The notes under the pieces are model-generated. The model searched no databases. It saw only the letters and a program-made list of their open reading frames with translations, and had not been told where the DNA came from. Made by a program: the position numbers and the translations under genes. Shown piece by piece: positions 24,172-33,077 of a stretch of DNA of 64,000 bases (the first letter of the stretch is position 1; each line of letters starts with the position of its first letter). The stretch lies in contig NZ_CP024955.1 of assembly GCF_002804065.1 (NCBI RefSeq), forward strand, positions 682,001-746,000, written 5' to 3'. This DNA comes from Kyrpidia spormannii. GTDB lineage: Bacteria; Bacillota; Bacilli; Kyrpidiales; Kyrpidiaceae.

Positions 24172-25328
24172 CGTTATCGGACATGTTGGCCGCTGAGTGG
24201 AGGGCGCTGATCCGGGACCGGCGCATGCTCGCCATCCTCCTGCTCGTGCCTGTCGCGTACCTGGTTTTGTTCGGGTTTCTCTACAGTGAGCACAAGGTGC
24301 GGCATTTGCCCACAATCTATGTGGATGAGGACCAAAGCGCCTTGAGCCGGGAGATTCTGGAGGGATTCAGCGCATCGGAAGGTTTTCAGTTAATCGGCCC
24401 GGTTGCCTCCGAAGCGGAGGCGTTGGATGCCGTCCAGCGAGGGGAGGCGTCGATGGCTCTGGTCATTCCCCCGGATCTGTCCCGGACGGTGAAGCGGGGG
24501 CAGGAGGGGAAGATTCTGGCGGTGATCGACGGCAGCAATATGATCATCGCCAACAGCGCCCTCCAGAACGCCAACGCCGTGGTGCAGACGTTCTCGGGAG
24601 GAATCGCCATCCAGCGCATGGAGGCCCGCGGTCTGTCTCCGGATTATGGGTACGGTCTGGGGTTTGGCTACCGGATGTTGTTTAATCCAACGCTGAATTA
24701 CAGTGATTTTCTCTTGTTGGGACTGGCCGGGACCGTGTTTCAACAAGTGATCTTGCTCGGCGTCTCCTTGGGGGTGACCCGAGAGAAGGAGCAGGGGCGA
24801 TGGGGGGCGTATTTGGCGGGCGGCCGCCGTCCGGGTACCGTGTTTCTGGCGAAAACGCTTCCGTACTTTTTGATCGGCCTTTTCGATGTACTCCTGGGGG
24901 TCGGTGTGGCCGTCCGGGGATTCGGTGTTCCTTTTCAGGGGGCCATGATGCCCTTTGTCGCTCTGTCGGTGGCGTTTGTGCTGGTGCTCGTGGCCTTGGG
25001 GTTTGCCGCCTCGTTGTTCTCCCGGGGTCGATTGGAGGCGACTCAGGTTTCGATGTTGGTGGCGGTGCCTTCCTTTCTGCTTTCGGGGTTCACGTGGCCC
25101 TTTCTCGCAATGCCGGCTTGGGTCGCCGCCCTTGGGCACTGCCTGCCCCTCACGTATTATGTGGACGGGCTGAGGGAGGTGGCGCTCAAAGGGAACGGAT
25201 GGCTCACGATGCGGACGGACATAGAAGTGTTGTTGGGCATGGCTGTCGGTTTGATCGTTGTGTCCCTGGTGGGCGTCGTGATCCAAGGCAGGATCTCGGC
25301 CAAGAAGTGGGCGGCCGAAAGGGTGTAG
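24168..25328 (+). CDS. ABC-2 type transporter permease
   Basis: 386 residues from an ATG overlapping the HlyD stop. An N-terminal membrane helix (AILLLVPVAYLVLFGFLYS), a large extracellular domain (about 45-180), and five membrane segments ending with LPLTYYVDGLREVALKGNG, an ABC-2 (YhhJ/YbhR-like) signature. No ATPase gene is adjacent; the operon is TetR, adaptor and permease only. It must use an ATPase encoded elsewhere or work differently. Confidence 0.87.
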   Translation: MTLSDMLAAEWRALIRDRRMLAILLLVPVAYLVLFGFLYSEHKVRHLPTIYVDEDQSALSREILEGFSASEGFQLIGPVASEAEALDAVQRGEASMALVIPPDLSRTVKRGQEGKILAVIDGSNMIIANSALQNANAVVQTFSGGIAIQRMEARGLSPDYGYGLGFGYRMLFNPTLNYSDFLLLGLAGTVFQQVILLGVSLGVTREKEQGRWGAYLAGGRRPGTVFLAKTLPYFLIGLFDVLLGVGVAVRGFGVPFQGAMMPFVALSVAFVLVLVALGFAASLFSRGRLEATQVSMLVAVPSFLLSGFTWPFLAMPAWVAALGHCLPLTYYVDGLREVALKGNGWLTMRTDIEVLLGMAVGLIVVSLVGVVIQGRISAKKWAAERV

Positions 25329-25449
25329 TCGTCGCTCGGCACTTCCCTGCCGACAGAGATCGATCATTTGTATTAAAATGAAGACGTGTGAAATTCTCAG
25401 GGAAGCCATATGAAAACCATGGCACCGGGGATCTGGCGGAGGGGTGCGG

Positions 25450-26076
25450 GTGCTCGTTGCGTTTCTCCACGGTTTGATTTTGTCGCTGGGGCTGATTCTT
25501 CCCATCGGTATGCAAAATGGATTCATTCTCACCCAAGGGGCATTGCACCGGCGCTGGTCCCGTTCCCTTCCGGCAGTGATAACGGCAGGGATCTGCGACA
25601 CGCTGCTCATTGTCCTGGCCGTCGTCGGCGTGTCCACCGCTGCTTTGCACGTGCCCTGGCTGAGGGGGTTGTTCGGCGGGGTGGGGATCGCTTTTATGCT
25701 CTACATGGGGATCTCAACCTGGCGGGATAAGGGAGGAGACCGGGAGGCGGATGGTTCGACGGTGGCTTGGCCGCCCAGACGGCAGGTCGGGTTCACCGTT
25801 TCCGTGTCGCTCCTCAATCCCCATGCGCTCATTGATACGTTGGTCGTGGTGGGCGGTGCGGCCCTGGCCTACTCCTTGTGGCCCCAGCGCCTGGCCTTTG
25901 GCCTGGCGAGCGTCATGGTTTCTTGGCTCTGGTTTTTCGCCTTGTCGATGGTGGGCCACGCCATGGGACGGGTGGTGCTCCGGGGATCGTCCCTTCTGGT
26001 GATCCAACGTATTTCCGCGGTGATGATGTGGGCATCGGCGGTGTATCTCGGGTATATTTTGTACACATTTTCATGA
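25450..26076 (+). CDS. LysE/ArgO-family amino-acid exporter
   Basis: 208 residues with six membrane segments. The N-terminus HGLILSLGLILPIGMQNGFILTQG is the LysE/ArgO signature, with a conserved N-P pair later (LLNPHALIDTLVVVGG). Exports basic or other amino acids. GGAGG lies seven bases before the GTG at 25450; a GTG two codons earlier is too close. It has its own short upstream region with TATTAAAAT at 25371. Confidence 0.87.
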   Translation: MLVAFLHGLILSLGLILPIGMQNGFILTQGALHRRWSRSLPAVITAGICDTLLIVLAVVGVSTAALHVPWLRGLFGGVGIAFMLYMGISTWRDKGGDREADGSTVAWPPRRQVGFTVSVSLLNPHALIDTLVVVGGAALAYSLWPQRLAFGLASVMVSWLWFFALSMVGHAMGRVVLRGSSLLVIQRISAVMMWASAVYLGYILYTFS

Positions 26077-26091
26077 TGGGAGGTCGATCGC

Positions 26092-26451
26092 ATGGTTCGG
26101 ACAGTTTTAGAAAAAATGGTGGATCTCGCCACAGCCGGGTTTGGCTTGGTGGCTGCCCTGGCCTGGAATGACCTGATTAAACAGGTGATCCAGGATTTCA
26201 TCGCGCCTTACGTGCCAAAGGGCTGGGGGTTGTTCTCCATGGTGCTCTACGCCCTGGTGGTGACCGCTCTCGCGGTCTGGGTGACGTCTTACCTGGGAAA
26301 ACTCGTGGCGATTCGCAAAGATAAAGAGGAAGATCGGGCGGAGGGGGCCGCTCTTGATGAGGCCCCACAGCCTCTCGTCCTTCGGTCCGAAGACATTGAA
26401 GAGGCGATTTTTCGAGCGATGGTTCGCTTTCACAAAATGGACAAGGAGTAG
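26092..26451 (+). CDS. DUF5654 family small membrane protein
   Basis: 119 residues. The N-terminal half (TVLEKMVDLATAGFGLVAALAWNDLIKQVI) and a membrane helix (about 45-68) match the DUF5654 pattern; the C-terminal part is acidic and helical. Function unknown. It begins 15 bp after the LysE exporter, with GGGAGG upstream, so it is probably co-transcribed. Confidence 0.75.
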   Translation: MVRTVLEKMVDLATAGFGLVAALAWNDLIKQVIQDFIAPYVPKGWGLFSMVLYALVVTALAVWVTSYLGKLVAIRKDKEEDRAEGAALDEAPQPLVLRSEDIEEAIFRAMVRFHKMDKE

Positions 26452-26595
26452 CAGGTTCGCTACAGTTTTGTTTACATTTCGCTACAACAGTATCACCTTT
26501 CGTCCCCAAAAATGCCTTTAATTTCGGGTAAAGTAGTAGATGGGACCCGTTATCAATTAAAGGAATTTTTCGGGTTCCGGAAGGGGCGGGTCGAG

Positions 26596-27963
26596 GTGGC
26601 CGAGGTCATCCTCTTGAGTCGGATCCAGTTTGCAGTCACGGTGATCTATCATTTCTTGTTTGTGCCCCTGACGCTGGGCTTGGTCGTGCTGGTGGCGCTT
26701 ATGGAAACGCGGTATGCGCGCACCGGCAACGAGCTGTATCGGCGGATGGCAGATTATTGGGGCAAACTGTTTACGATCAATTTTGCGCTGGGGATTGTCA
26801 CAGGCATCACCATGGAATTTCAATTTGGTACGAACTGGTCGGAGTACTCGAAGTTTATGGGGGACATTTTTGGATCGCCTCTGGCCATTGAGGCGCTGCT
26901 GGCGTTTTTCCTGGAGTCCACGTTTATTGGGGTATGGCTGTTCGGGAAAGAGCGCTTTCCGAAACTCCGGGCTCTGTCCATGTGGATGGTCGCCATCGGG
27001 ACCAACATCTCCGCCCTCTGGATCATCACGGCGAACGGTTTTATGCAAAACCCTGTCGGCTATACAATCCAGGATGGACGGATTAAGCTCGAAAGTTTCC
27101 TGCAGGTGGTCACAAACTCTTACACGTGGTATATGTTCTTCCACACGGTATTGGCCAGCTATATTGTCGGTGCGTTTTTTGTCCTCGGAGTGAGTGCCTA
27201 TCATCTGCTCCGCAAACAGCACGTGGAGTTTTACAAAAAATCCTTTCAGTTCGGTCTGGTTATGGCCTTGGTCGCGACCTTGGCGGTCCCGTTGGTCGGG
27301 CATTTTCAAGGGATTCACACGGCGAAGGTGCAGCCTGCCAAGGCAGCGGCTTTTGAGGCCGTGTGGGAGTCCGGGCCGAATCAACCCTTTACCGTGTTCT
27401 CCATCCCCGATCCGGCGAATGAAAGGAATTTACTCGATTGGGGCAAAATCCCGGGCGTCGGTAGTTTGATGTACACGAATTCTTTCAGTGGATACGTGAC
27501 GGGCTTGAAGGACATTCCAGCCGATCAGCGGCCGAATGTCCCGGCGGTTTTCTGGAGCTTTCGTCTCATGGTGGGCCTTGGATTCTTGTTTCTCGGCCTC
27601 GCTTGGTACGGCCTGTACCTGTGGAGAAAGGGGCGCTTACTGGATTCCCGGCGGTACCTCAAGTTGCTGTTGTATTCCATTCCGCTCCCTTACGTGGCGA
27701 TCAACCTGGGCTGGGTGGTTACGGAGATGGGTAGGCAGCCGTGGATTGTGTACGGTTTGATGAAGACCAGTCAGGCTGTTAGCCCCATCGCCCTGGGGGA
27801 CATTCTCTTCTCCCTTACTGGGCTGGTGGTCTTTTACACGTCGCTGATCGTCGCGGATGTGTATCTGTTGCATAAATACGCGGTCCGGGGCCCGGTGGAC
27901 CCGCCGGCAGAGGGCTCGGTCAAGCGCGGCGGCAAAACCCCGGCCCGTGCGGCCCAGGCGTAG
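26596..27963 (+). CDS. cydA: Cytochrome bd-type quinol oxidase subunit I
   Basis: 455 residues. LLSRIQFAVTVIYHFLFVPLTLG holds the heme b595 His, MFFHTVLASYIVGAFF a heme b558 His, and EMGRQPW is the family hallmark. The protein is much shorter than E. coli CydA (522), so it has the short Q-loop common in Gram-positives. The GTG at 26596 with AAGGGGCGGG upstream gives a typical N-terminus; the frame stays open 84 bp further up to an ATG at 26512 but that stretch looks like leader. Oxidises menaquinol and reduces O2 to water without proton pumping. Confidence 0.94.
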   Translation: MAEVILLSRIQFAVTVIYHFLFVPLTLGLVVLVALMETRYARTGNELYRRMADYWGKLFTINFALGIVTGITMEFQFGTNWSEYSKFMGDIFGSPLAIEALLAFFLESTFIGVWLFGKERFPKLRALSMWMVAIGTNISALWIITANGFMQNPVGYTIQDGRIKLESFLQVVTNSYTWYMFFHTVLASYIVGAFFVLGVSAYHLLRKQHVEFYKKSFQFGLVMALVATLAVPLVGHFQGIHTAKVQPAKAAAFEAVWESGPNQPFTVFSIPDPANERNLLDWGKIPGVGSLMYTNSFSGYVTGLKDIPADQRPNVPAVFWSFRLMVGLGFLFLGLAWYGLYLWRKGRLLDSRRYLKLLLYSIPLPYVAINLGWVVTEMGRQPWIVYGLMKTSQAVSPIALGDILFSLTGLVVFYTSLIVADVYLLHKYAVRGPVDPPAEGSVKRGGKTPARAAQA

Positions 27964-27985
27964 TTGCAGCAAGGAGGGGAACACG

Positions 27986-29017
27986 ATGTTGAGCCATGAA
28001 ACGTTGGCAGTGATCTGGTTCGGTTTGTGGGCGGTTCTTTGGATGATGTATTTCACTCTGGACGGGTATACCCTGGGGGTGGGTATCCTGTACCCCTTCG
28101 TGTCCCGTTCGGAGCGGGAGGAAAAGCAGTTACAGGAGACGGTGGGGCCTTTTTGGAACGGAAACGAGGTGTGGCTGATTACCGCCGGGGGAGCGACCTT
28201 CGCCGCTTTTCCCCTCGTATATGCGATGATGTTCAGCTACTTGTACGTGCCGCTTTTCCTGATCCTGTTTGGCCTGTTTTACCGGGCGATCGGGCTTGAG
28301 TTCATGCACAAAGACCGCGGCCGGTTCTGGCGGGCGAGCTGGAAATGGGCCTTTTTCGGCGGCAGTTTGCTCGTGGTACTGTTGGTGGGCGTCGCCTTTG
28401 CGAACATGTTCTACGGGCTGGCTTTCGATGCCCACGGGAATCAGACGAACGTGTTGACCTTGTTGAACACCTACGGAATTCTGGGAGGACTCACGTTCCT
28501 GTCCCTGACGTTGGTCTCGGCGGGGTCCTGGGTGGCCCATAAAGTGAGCGGGCCCCTGGAAGGGCGCATGTTGTCTGTCGCCAACGTGGCCTGGTTTGTC
28601 GCAATTGGCCTTTACGGTCTATTTATGGTGGCCACGGCCAACCGGACCCAGGTTTTGGACAATTTCAACCGGCTGCCCTTTTTGTACGTCGTGCCCGCCC
28701 TAGCCGTGGTGGCCTTGGTCGCGGCGAAGTTCTATCTAGGGAAAGGCCGGGCCCTGGCAGGATTTTTCGCGAATTCCCTGGTGATTTTCTTGACCGGGGC
28801 CACGGGATTCATCGGCATGTTTCCGAACATGCTGATCTCGGCCACCGACCCGGCAGCTAGTGTCACCCTCTATGAGGCGGCCGCCAGTCCGCGAACTCTG
28901 ACCATTATGCTGGTTGTGGCGGTAGTACTCGTTCCGGCGGTGATCACGTATCAGCTTTGGGCGTACCGGAAGTTTGCGACCAAGATCAAACCGGAGGAAG
29001 CAAAGGGGTATCATTAA
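27986..29017 (+). CDS. cydB: Cytochrome bd-type quinol oxidase subunit II
   Basis: 343 residues, normal for CydB, with eight to nine membrane helices. LDGYTLGVGILYPF, VGPFWNGNEVWLITAGGATFAAFP and FRAIGLEF-type segments (YRAIGLEFMHK) are conserved CydB blocks. Start has AAGGAGGGG, 22 bp after cydA. No cydCD genes follow; an MFS remnant does. A strong terminator closes the operon. Confidence 0.95.
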   Translation: MLSHETLAVIWFGLWAVLWMMYFTLDGYTLGVGILYPFVSRSEREEKQLQETVGPFWNGNEVWLITAGGATFAAFPLVYAMMFSYLYVPLFLILFGLFYRAIGLEFMHKDRGRFWRASWKWAFFGGSLLVVLLVGVAFANMFYGLAFDAHGNQTNVLTLLNTYGILGGLTFLSLTLVSAGSWVAHKVSGPLEGRMLSVANVAWFVAIGLYGLFMVATANRTQVLDNFNRLPFLYVVPALAVVALVAAKFYLGKGRALAGFFANSLVIFLTGATGFIGMFPNMLISATDPAASVTLYEAAASPRTLTIMLVVAVVLVPAVITYQLWAYRKFATKIKPEEAKGYH

Positions 29018-29070
29018 CCGGACGGGGACGCGACCGGTTTGCGGGAAGTGCTGGACTACCATCGAAGGAG

Positions 29071-29110
29071 CCTGGCCGGTGGTTTTGGAACCCGGCCAGG
29101 TCTTTTTTTT
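29071..29110 (+). terminator. Rho-independent terminator of cydAB
   Basis: CCTGGCCGG / CCGGCCAGG, a perfect 9-bp stem with a 12-base loop, followed by TC and eight T. Confidence 0.95.
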
Positions 29111-29219
29111 GTATCGGGGCACAGGCCGGCGGGATCCCGTGGTTCTTTTTCGCCACTGTAGCAGCCCTGAAGATGGAGCCGCGGGATATAATGAACAATA
29201 GGTGCAGAGAGGGGAGGCG

Positions 29220-29717
29220 GTGTCAGCGTTGGCCAGAATCACCCGGGGAGAGATGGGGGCGGCTCTGCCGCTCCGGGCGGTGCGGCAACGGGCGGGGTAT
29301 CACTGGTTTGTGGTGGGAACGGTGTGTATCGGTGCCTTTATGGCCGCTCTGGACGCCAGTATCATCAACATCGCCTTGCCGGTACTTAAAGAGCAGTTAG
29401 ACGTCGGCATGCATATTATCGAATGGGTCAGTCTGGTCTATCTGTTGACCCTCGGGGGACTGATTGTCCCCTTCGGTCAGCTGGCGGATCTGTTCGGCCG
29501 CAGATGGATGTATGCCCTCGGTTTTACCGTATTCATCGCGGGTTCCGCGATGTGCGGCCAGTTGTTTCTCGCTTTGCAAGGAGTCGTGCAGCAAAGTGCA
29601 GCGCCCCTCGGTGCGATGATTGGCGCCTTTCGGGGGTCTTTTCTTATAGTGGCGGGGATTGCCGCCGTAACCTGGATCCTTTCCTCATCAAGGGTCTTTG
29701 ATCCTGTACAAAAATAA
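29220..29717 (+). pseudogene. MFS drug-efflux transporter (DHA2/EmrB type) remnant with internal deletion
   Basis: 165 residues versus about 450-520 in the family. The N-terminal part is normal DHA2 (HWFVVGTVCIGAFMAALDASIINIALP and QLADLFGRRWMYALGF). After about residue 110 it jumps to LQGVVQQSAAPLGAMIGAF and FLIVAGIAAVTWILSS, which resembles the last two helices of the same family. The middle (roughly 300 residues) is missing, in frame. Two or three N-terminal helices plus one or two C-terminal ones are unlikely to transport. Start taken as GTG 29220 after GGGGAGG. Confidence 0.7.
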
Positions 29718-29729
29718 GGGGTGTTCCCC

Positions 29730-31883
29730 ATGACAACAACTAATAATAAACCCAACCGCTTGGCCAGGGAAAAATCGCCATATCTGCTCCAGCACGCGTA
29801 TAACCCAGTGGACTGGTTCCCTTGGTCCGAGGAGGCCTTTGAGAAGGCCAAGAAGGAAAATAAGCCCATTTTCTTGTCGATCGGATACAGCACCTGTCAT
29901 TGGTGTCACGTCATGGAACGGGAATCCTTTGAAGATCCCGAGGTGGCGGAACTTCTGAACCGCCATTTTGTGGCGATTAAAGTGGACCGGGAGGAGCGGC
30001 CGGACGTCGACCATCTGTACATGGCCGCGTGCCAGGCCCTGACCGGGCAAGGAGGTTGGCCGCTCACCGTGTTCTTAACACCGGAAAAAGAACCCTTTTA
30101 CGCCGGAACTTATTTTCCCAAGCGGAGTCGATATGGCCGCCCGGGGCTGATGGAACTGTTGACCCGGGTGGCGCAGTTGTGGGAAAAGGGGGCGGACCGC
30201 GTCAAAGACGCCGGGAGGCATCTCACCGGCCAGATCGGGGAAGCCCTGGGTCGGACGGCCCAGGGAGAGGTGGATGCGGGAACGCTCACCCGGGCCTTCG
30301 AGCAGCTTTTAGCCAGCTATGACCACACCTTTGGCGGGTTTGGCCAAGCCCCGAAATTTCCCCGGCCCCACGATCTTTTGTTTTTGTTGCGGTACGGGGT
30401 GCGCAGCGGGCGGCGGGAGGCTTTCGATATGGTGCAGGGAACCCTCGAGGGGATGCGCCGAGGGGGGATCTGGGATCACGTCGGCTTTGGATTTGCCCGG
30501 TATTCCACCGACCGGCGTTGGCTCATCCCGCATTTTGAGAAGATGCTGTACGATAATGCTCTTCTTGTTCTGACCTATCTCGAAGCGTACCAAGCGTTGG
30601 GGGACCAGCGATGGGCGCAGACAGCCCGGGAGATAGTCACTTACGTGCGCCGGGAGATGACCGATCCCGGGGGTGGATTTTACTCGGCGGAAGATGCGGA
30701 TTCAGAAGGGGAGGAAGGAAAATTTTACGTCTGGACGCCCCAGGAGATCGCAGAAGCGGTGGGGCCGGAGGATGGTGAGGTTCTCTGCCGGTACTTTGGT
30801 GTGACGGAGGAGGGGAATTTTGAAGGCGGCCGATCGGTGTTGAATGAGATCGATACGGATGTCGATTTGCTGGCCCGGGAACTGGGAATGACTCCCGAAG
30901 AGATCGATGGGAAGGTCCGCCGGGGGCTGGAGATTCTGCGCTCGGTGCGGGATCGTCGGGTACACCCTCATAAAGACGATAAAATTCTCACCGCCTGGAA
31001 CGGGCTGATGATCGCGGCCTTGGCCCGGGGGGCTCGAGTGCTCGGGGATGCGGACTATCTGGTATCCGCCCGGCGGGCGGCGGAGTGGCTGTGGCGGACT
31101 TTGCGCCAGGGGGACGGCAGGCTGTTGGCGAGGTATCGGGATGGCGAAGCGGGGATCCTGGGTTATTTGGACGACTACGCCTTTTATATCTGGGGTTTGT
31201 TGGAGTTGTACCAGGCCGGCGGAGATGTGGTGTGGCTGCGGCGGGCGATTCGGCTGGCGCAAGATGTGCGGACGTTGTTTTGGGATGAGAATGAGGGGGG
31301 CTGTTTTCTGACCGGGTCGGATGCGGAGGCGCTTTGGTCCCGGCCCAAGACGGCGGAGGACGGAGCCCTGCCTTCCGGAAACTCCGTCCTGGCCCTGGAC
31401 CTGCTGTGGCTAGGCCGCCTGACGGGGGATCCGGCCTGGGAGCGGTGGGCGGAGGCCCAGCTTCGGGCTTTTGCCGGGGCGGTGTCCCGTTATCCTGCCG
31501 GATACACGTTCTTCTTGACGGCCTGGGATTTCGCCGTGGGGCCTTCCGAGGAGATCGTGGTGGCCGAACCGGTTCGCGATGAAGCGGGGGACAGCGGGGA
31601 GGATTTCGTCGGGGGACCGCAGGCTCAGGGCTCCTTTGCCGCGGCCCGCTGGCCGGCAGAAGTTCGGCGCCTGTATCTCCCCCGGGCTCTGTGGGTGGTG
31701 AGGCCGGATGGAGCGGAGGGGGATCGGGTGTCGGAGGTGCTGCCCTGGGTGAGTGGCCACCGGTCGAAGGGTCGGCAGACCCAGGTGTACATCTGTCGGG
31801 GAAATGCCTGTGAGCGCCCGGTGCTTTGGGCGGAGGCCCTTCAGCGGCTGCAAAGCATTGGCTCCGGGTTTGTGGAGGAGTAG
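29730..31883 (+). CDS. Thioredoxin-domain protein of the YyaL/SSP411 family (DUF255)
   Basis: 717 residues. The N-terminal thioredoxin-like domain (about 1-165) has [21 protein letters not shown] and a CHWC redox motif in [20 protein letters not shown]. The rest is an (alpha/alpha)6-barrel-like glycosidase-fold domain ([15 protein letters not shown], then [19 protein letters not shown]), as in Bacillus YyaL and human spermatogenesis-associated protein 20. The physiological substrate of the family is unknown. ATG 29730 with AAGGGGTG upstream. Single gene with its own terminator. Confidence 0.92.
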   Translation: MTTTNNKPNRLAREKSPYLLQHAYNPVDWFPWSEEAFEKAKKENKPIFLSIGYSTCHWCHVMERESFEDPEVAELLNRHFVAIKVDREERPDVDHLYMAACQALTGQGGWPLTVFLTPEKEPFYAGTYFPKRSRYGRPGLMELLTRVAQLWEKGADRVKDAGRHLTGQIGEALGRTAQGEVDAGTLTRAFEQLLASYDHTFGGFGQAPKFPRPHDLLFLLRYGVRSGRREAFDMVQGTLEGMRRGGIWDHVGFGFARYSTDRRWLIPHFEKMLYDNALLVLTYLEAYQALGDQRWAQTAREIVTYVRREMTDPGGGFYSAEDADSEGEEGKFYVWTPQEIAEAVGPEDGEVLCRYFGVTEEGNFEGGRSVLNEIDTDVDLLARELGMTPEEIDGKVRRGLEILRSVRDRRVHPHKDDKILTAWNGLMIAALARGARVLGDADYLVSARRAAEWLWRTLRQGDGRLLARYRDGEAGILGYLDDYAFYIWGLLELYQAGGDVVWLRRAIRLAQDVRTLFWDENEGGCFLTGSDAEALWSRPKTAEDGALPSGNSVLALDLLWLGRLTGDPAWERWAEAQLRAFAGAVSRYPAGYTFFLTAWDFAVGPSEEIVVAEPVRDEAGDSGEDFVGGPQAQGSFAAARWPAEVRRLYLPRALWVVRPDGAEGDRVSEVLPWVSGHRSKGRQTQVYICRGNACERPVLWAEALQRLQSIGSGFVEE

Positions 31884-31908
31884 ATTCCCGTTTCGGGATC
31901 TTTTTCTT
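31883..31908 (+). terminator. Rho-independent terminator after the YyaL-type gene
   Basis: GATTCCCG / CGGGATC with one bulged T and a TTT loop, followed by TTTTTCTT. Confidence 0.75.
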
Positions 31909-31944
31909 AAAGACGGAACTGTAGTATACTTTGGACGACGGACA

Positions 31945-32112
31945 ATGGATGGAAGACAGGGTGCGCCTGATCGGCGCTGAAAAGGGAAGTCCGGTGCAAG
32001 TCCGGCGCGGTCCCGCCACTGTGATGGGGAGCCGATCCGCAGGGGTCATTGGGCACGTTGCCTGAGAAGACGCGGAAAGGTGAAGATCCTCAGCCAGGAG
32101 ACCTGCCCTGTC
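31945..32112 (+). ncRNA. Cobalamin (AdoCbl) riboswitch upstream of the cobalt transporter
   Basis: The conserved core elements occur in order: GGTGCAAGTCCGGCGCGGT-type stem, CCCGCCACTGTGA (about 32012-32024) and the B12 box AGCCAGGAGACCTGCC at 32092-32107. A TATACT -10 box lies at 31925-31930, just upstream. The 372-base gene-free stretch 31884-32255 consists of a terminator, this promoter, the riboswitch and its expression platform. Confidence 0.95.
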
Positions 32113-32184
32113 CGACAACCGGCCGCACACCTACGCGGATAGGGGGGCGCGAACATGGTCGTGGTGTTTTCTATGGAGAACACT

Positions 32185-32212
32185 CCCGGGCGGCGCTCGG
32201 GGGGCATTTTTG
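32185..32212 (+). terminator. Putative riboswitch-controlled terminator
   Basis: CCCGGGC / GCTCGGG (one G-U pair) with a 3-base loop, followed by GGGCATTTTT. It lies between the B12 box and the NiCoT start, where a cobalamin-dependent terminator is expected. Confidence 0.5.
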
Positions 32213-32255
32213 TCTTTGGAGCCGGATTCGACGGGCGGAAGCGGGGTGGCCGGTC

Positions 32256-32984
32256 ATGACGATCTCGGTGGTGGCCCTCGGCGGATTGGCGCTGGCCCTC
32301 GGATTTCGGCATGGAATTGATTGGGATCACGTGGCGGCGATTACGGACTTGATTGCCGGAGGAACCCACCGGCTTCGGGGTCTTTTTTTTGCGATGTTGT
32401 ATGCCCTCGGCCATGGGACGGTGGTTCTGTTGCTCGGGATTCCGGTCATCGTCGCGGACGTTCACGTGCCGGGGTGGCTGGGGCGTGTCATGGAACCGGT
32501 GGTGGGGGCGACGTTGATCGCCCTGGGCGGCTGGGTGTTGGTGATGTTGTTCACGGGAAGGCATGAGCTTGCGGTCCGGAGCCGCTGGATGCTGTTGTAC
32601 CAAGGGGTGCGGCGGGGGTGGAGACGGCTCTGGCGCAAAGATTCCGGGGGCGCCGACGCGGAGTTGGGGGCGGGTGGAGCCTTTACCGTCGGGGTGATTC
32701 ACGGGGCCGGGGCCGAAACGCCCACCCAATTGATGGTATTTGCCGCGGCGATGCAGGCCGGGGGGCGCACGGCCGCCCTGGGGGTATTTTTCCTGTTCGT
32801 GGCGGGCATGCTGGTGGCCAATCTTTTGATTTCCCTGTTGACGATGATGGGGTACGGACTGGCGGGGCGACGGATGGGCTGGAGGGTGGTCTTGGCGGGC
32901 TGTACATCGGTATACAGTGTGGTGGTGGGCATCGTGTTTTTGATCGGTCAAGCCGTAGGATTGCCGAGCCTGGCGGGTCCTTGA
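32256..32984 (+). CDS. NiCoT-family nickel/cobalt transporter (probable cobalt importer)
   Basis: 242 residues with about six to eight membrane segments. The signature RHGIDWDHVAAITD carries the HX4DH metal motif of HoxN/NixA transporters; LGHGTVVLLLG and GAGAETPTQLM are the second and third conserved regions. It is shorter than classical HoxN (about 350). The cobalamin riboswitch directly upstream argues for cobalt as the physiological ion, supplying the corrin operon downstream. ATG 32256 has GGGGTGG upstream; a longer frame runs back through the riboswitch and is not credible. Confidence 0.9.
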   Translation: MTISVVALGGLALALGFRHGIDWDHVAAITDLIAGGTHRLRGLFFAMLYALGHGTVVLLLGIPVIVADVHVPGWLGRVMEPVVGATLIALGGWVLVMLFTGRHELAVRSRWMLLYQGVRRGWRRLWRKDSGGADAELGAGGAFTVGVIHGAGAETPTQLMVFAAAMQAGGRTAALGVFFLFVAGMLVANLLISLLTMMGYGLAGRRMGWRVVLAGCTSVYSVVVGIVFLIGQAVGLPSLAGP

Positions 32985-33077
32985 ACAGCGTGTTCATCCC
33001 TTGGAGGACGAACCGGAATTCCGGTATGATAAAGGGAGGACGTTGGTCCGCGAAAGTTCCGGCCCACGGGGCCTGGG

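Noticed and set aside
30988..32130. Minus-strand open frame of 380 codons across the YyaL end and the riboswitch
   Set aside because: It runs through a terminator and a structured riboswitch and is Pro/Arg/Ser-rich; not a real gene.
32049..32255. In-frame N-terminal extension of the NiCoT transporter
   Set aside because: It would translate through the riboswitch B12 box and has no membrane or family similarity; ATG 32256 with GGGGTGG is preferred.
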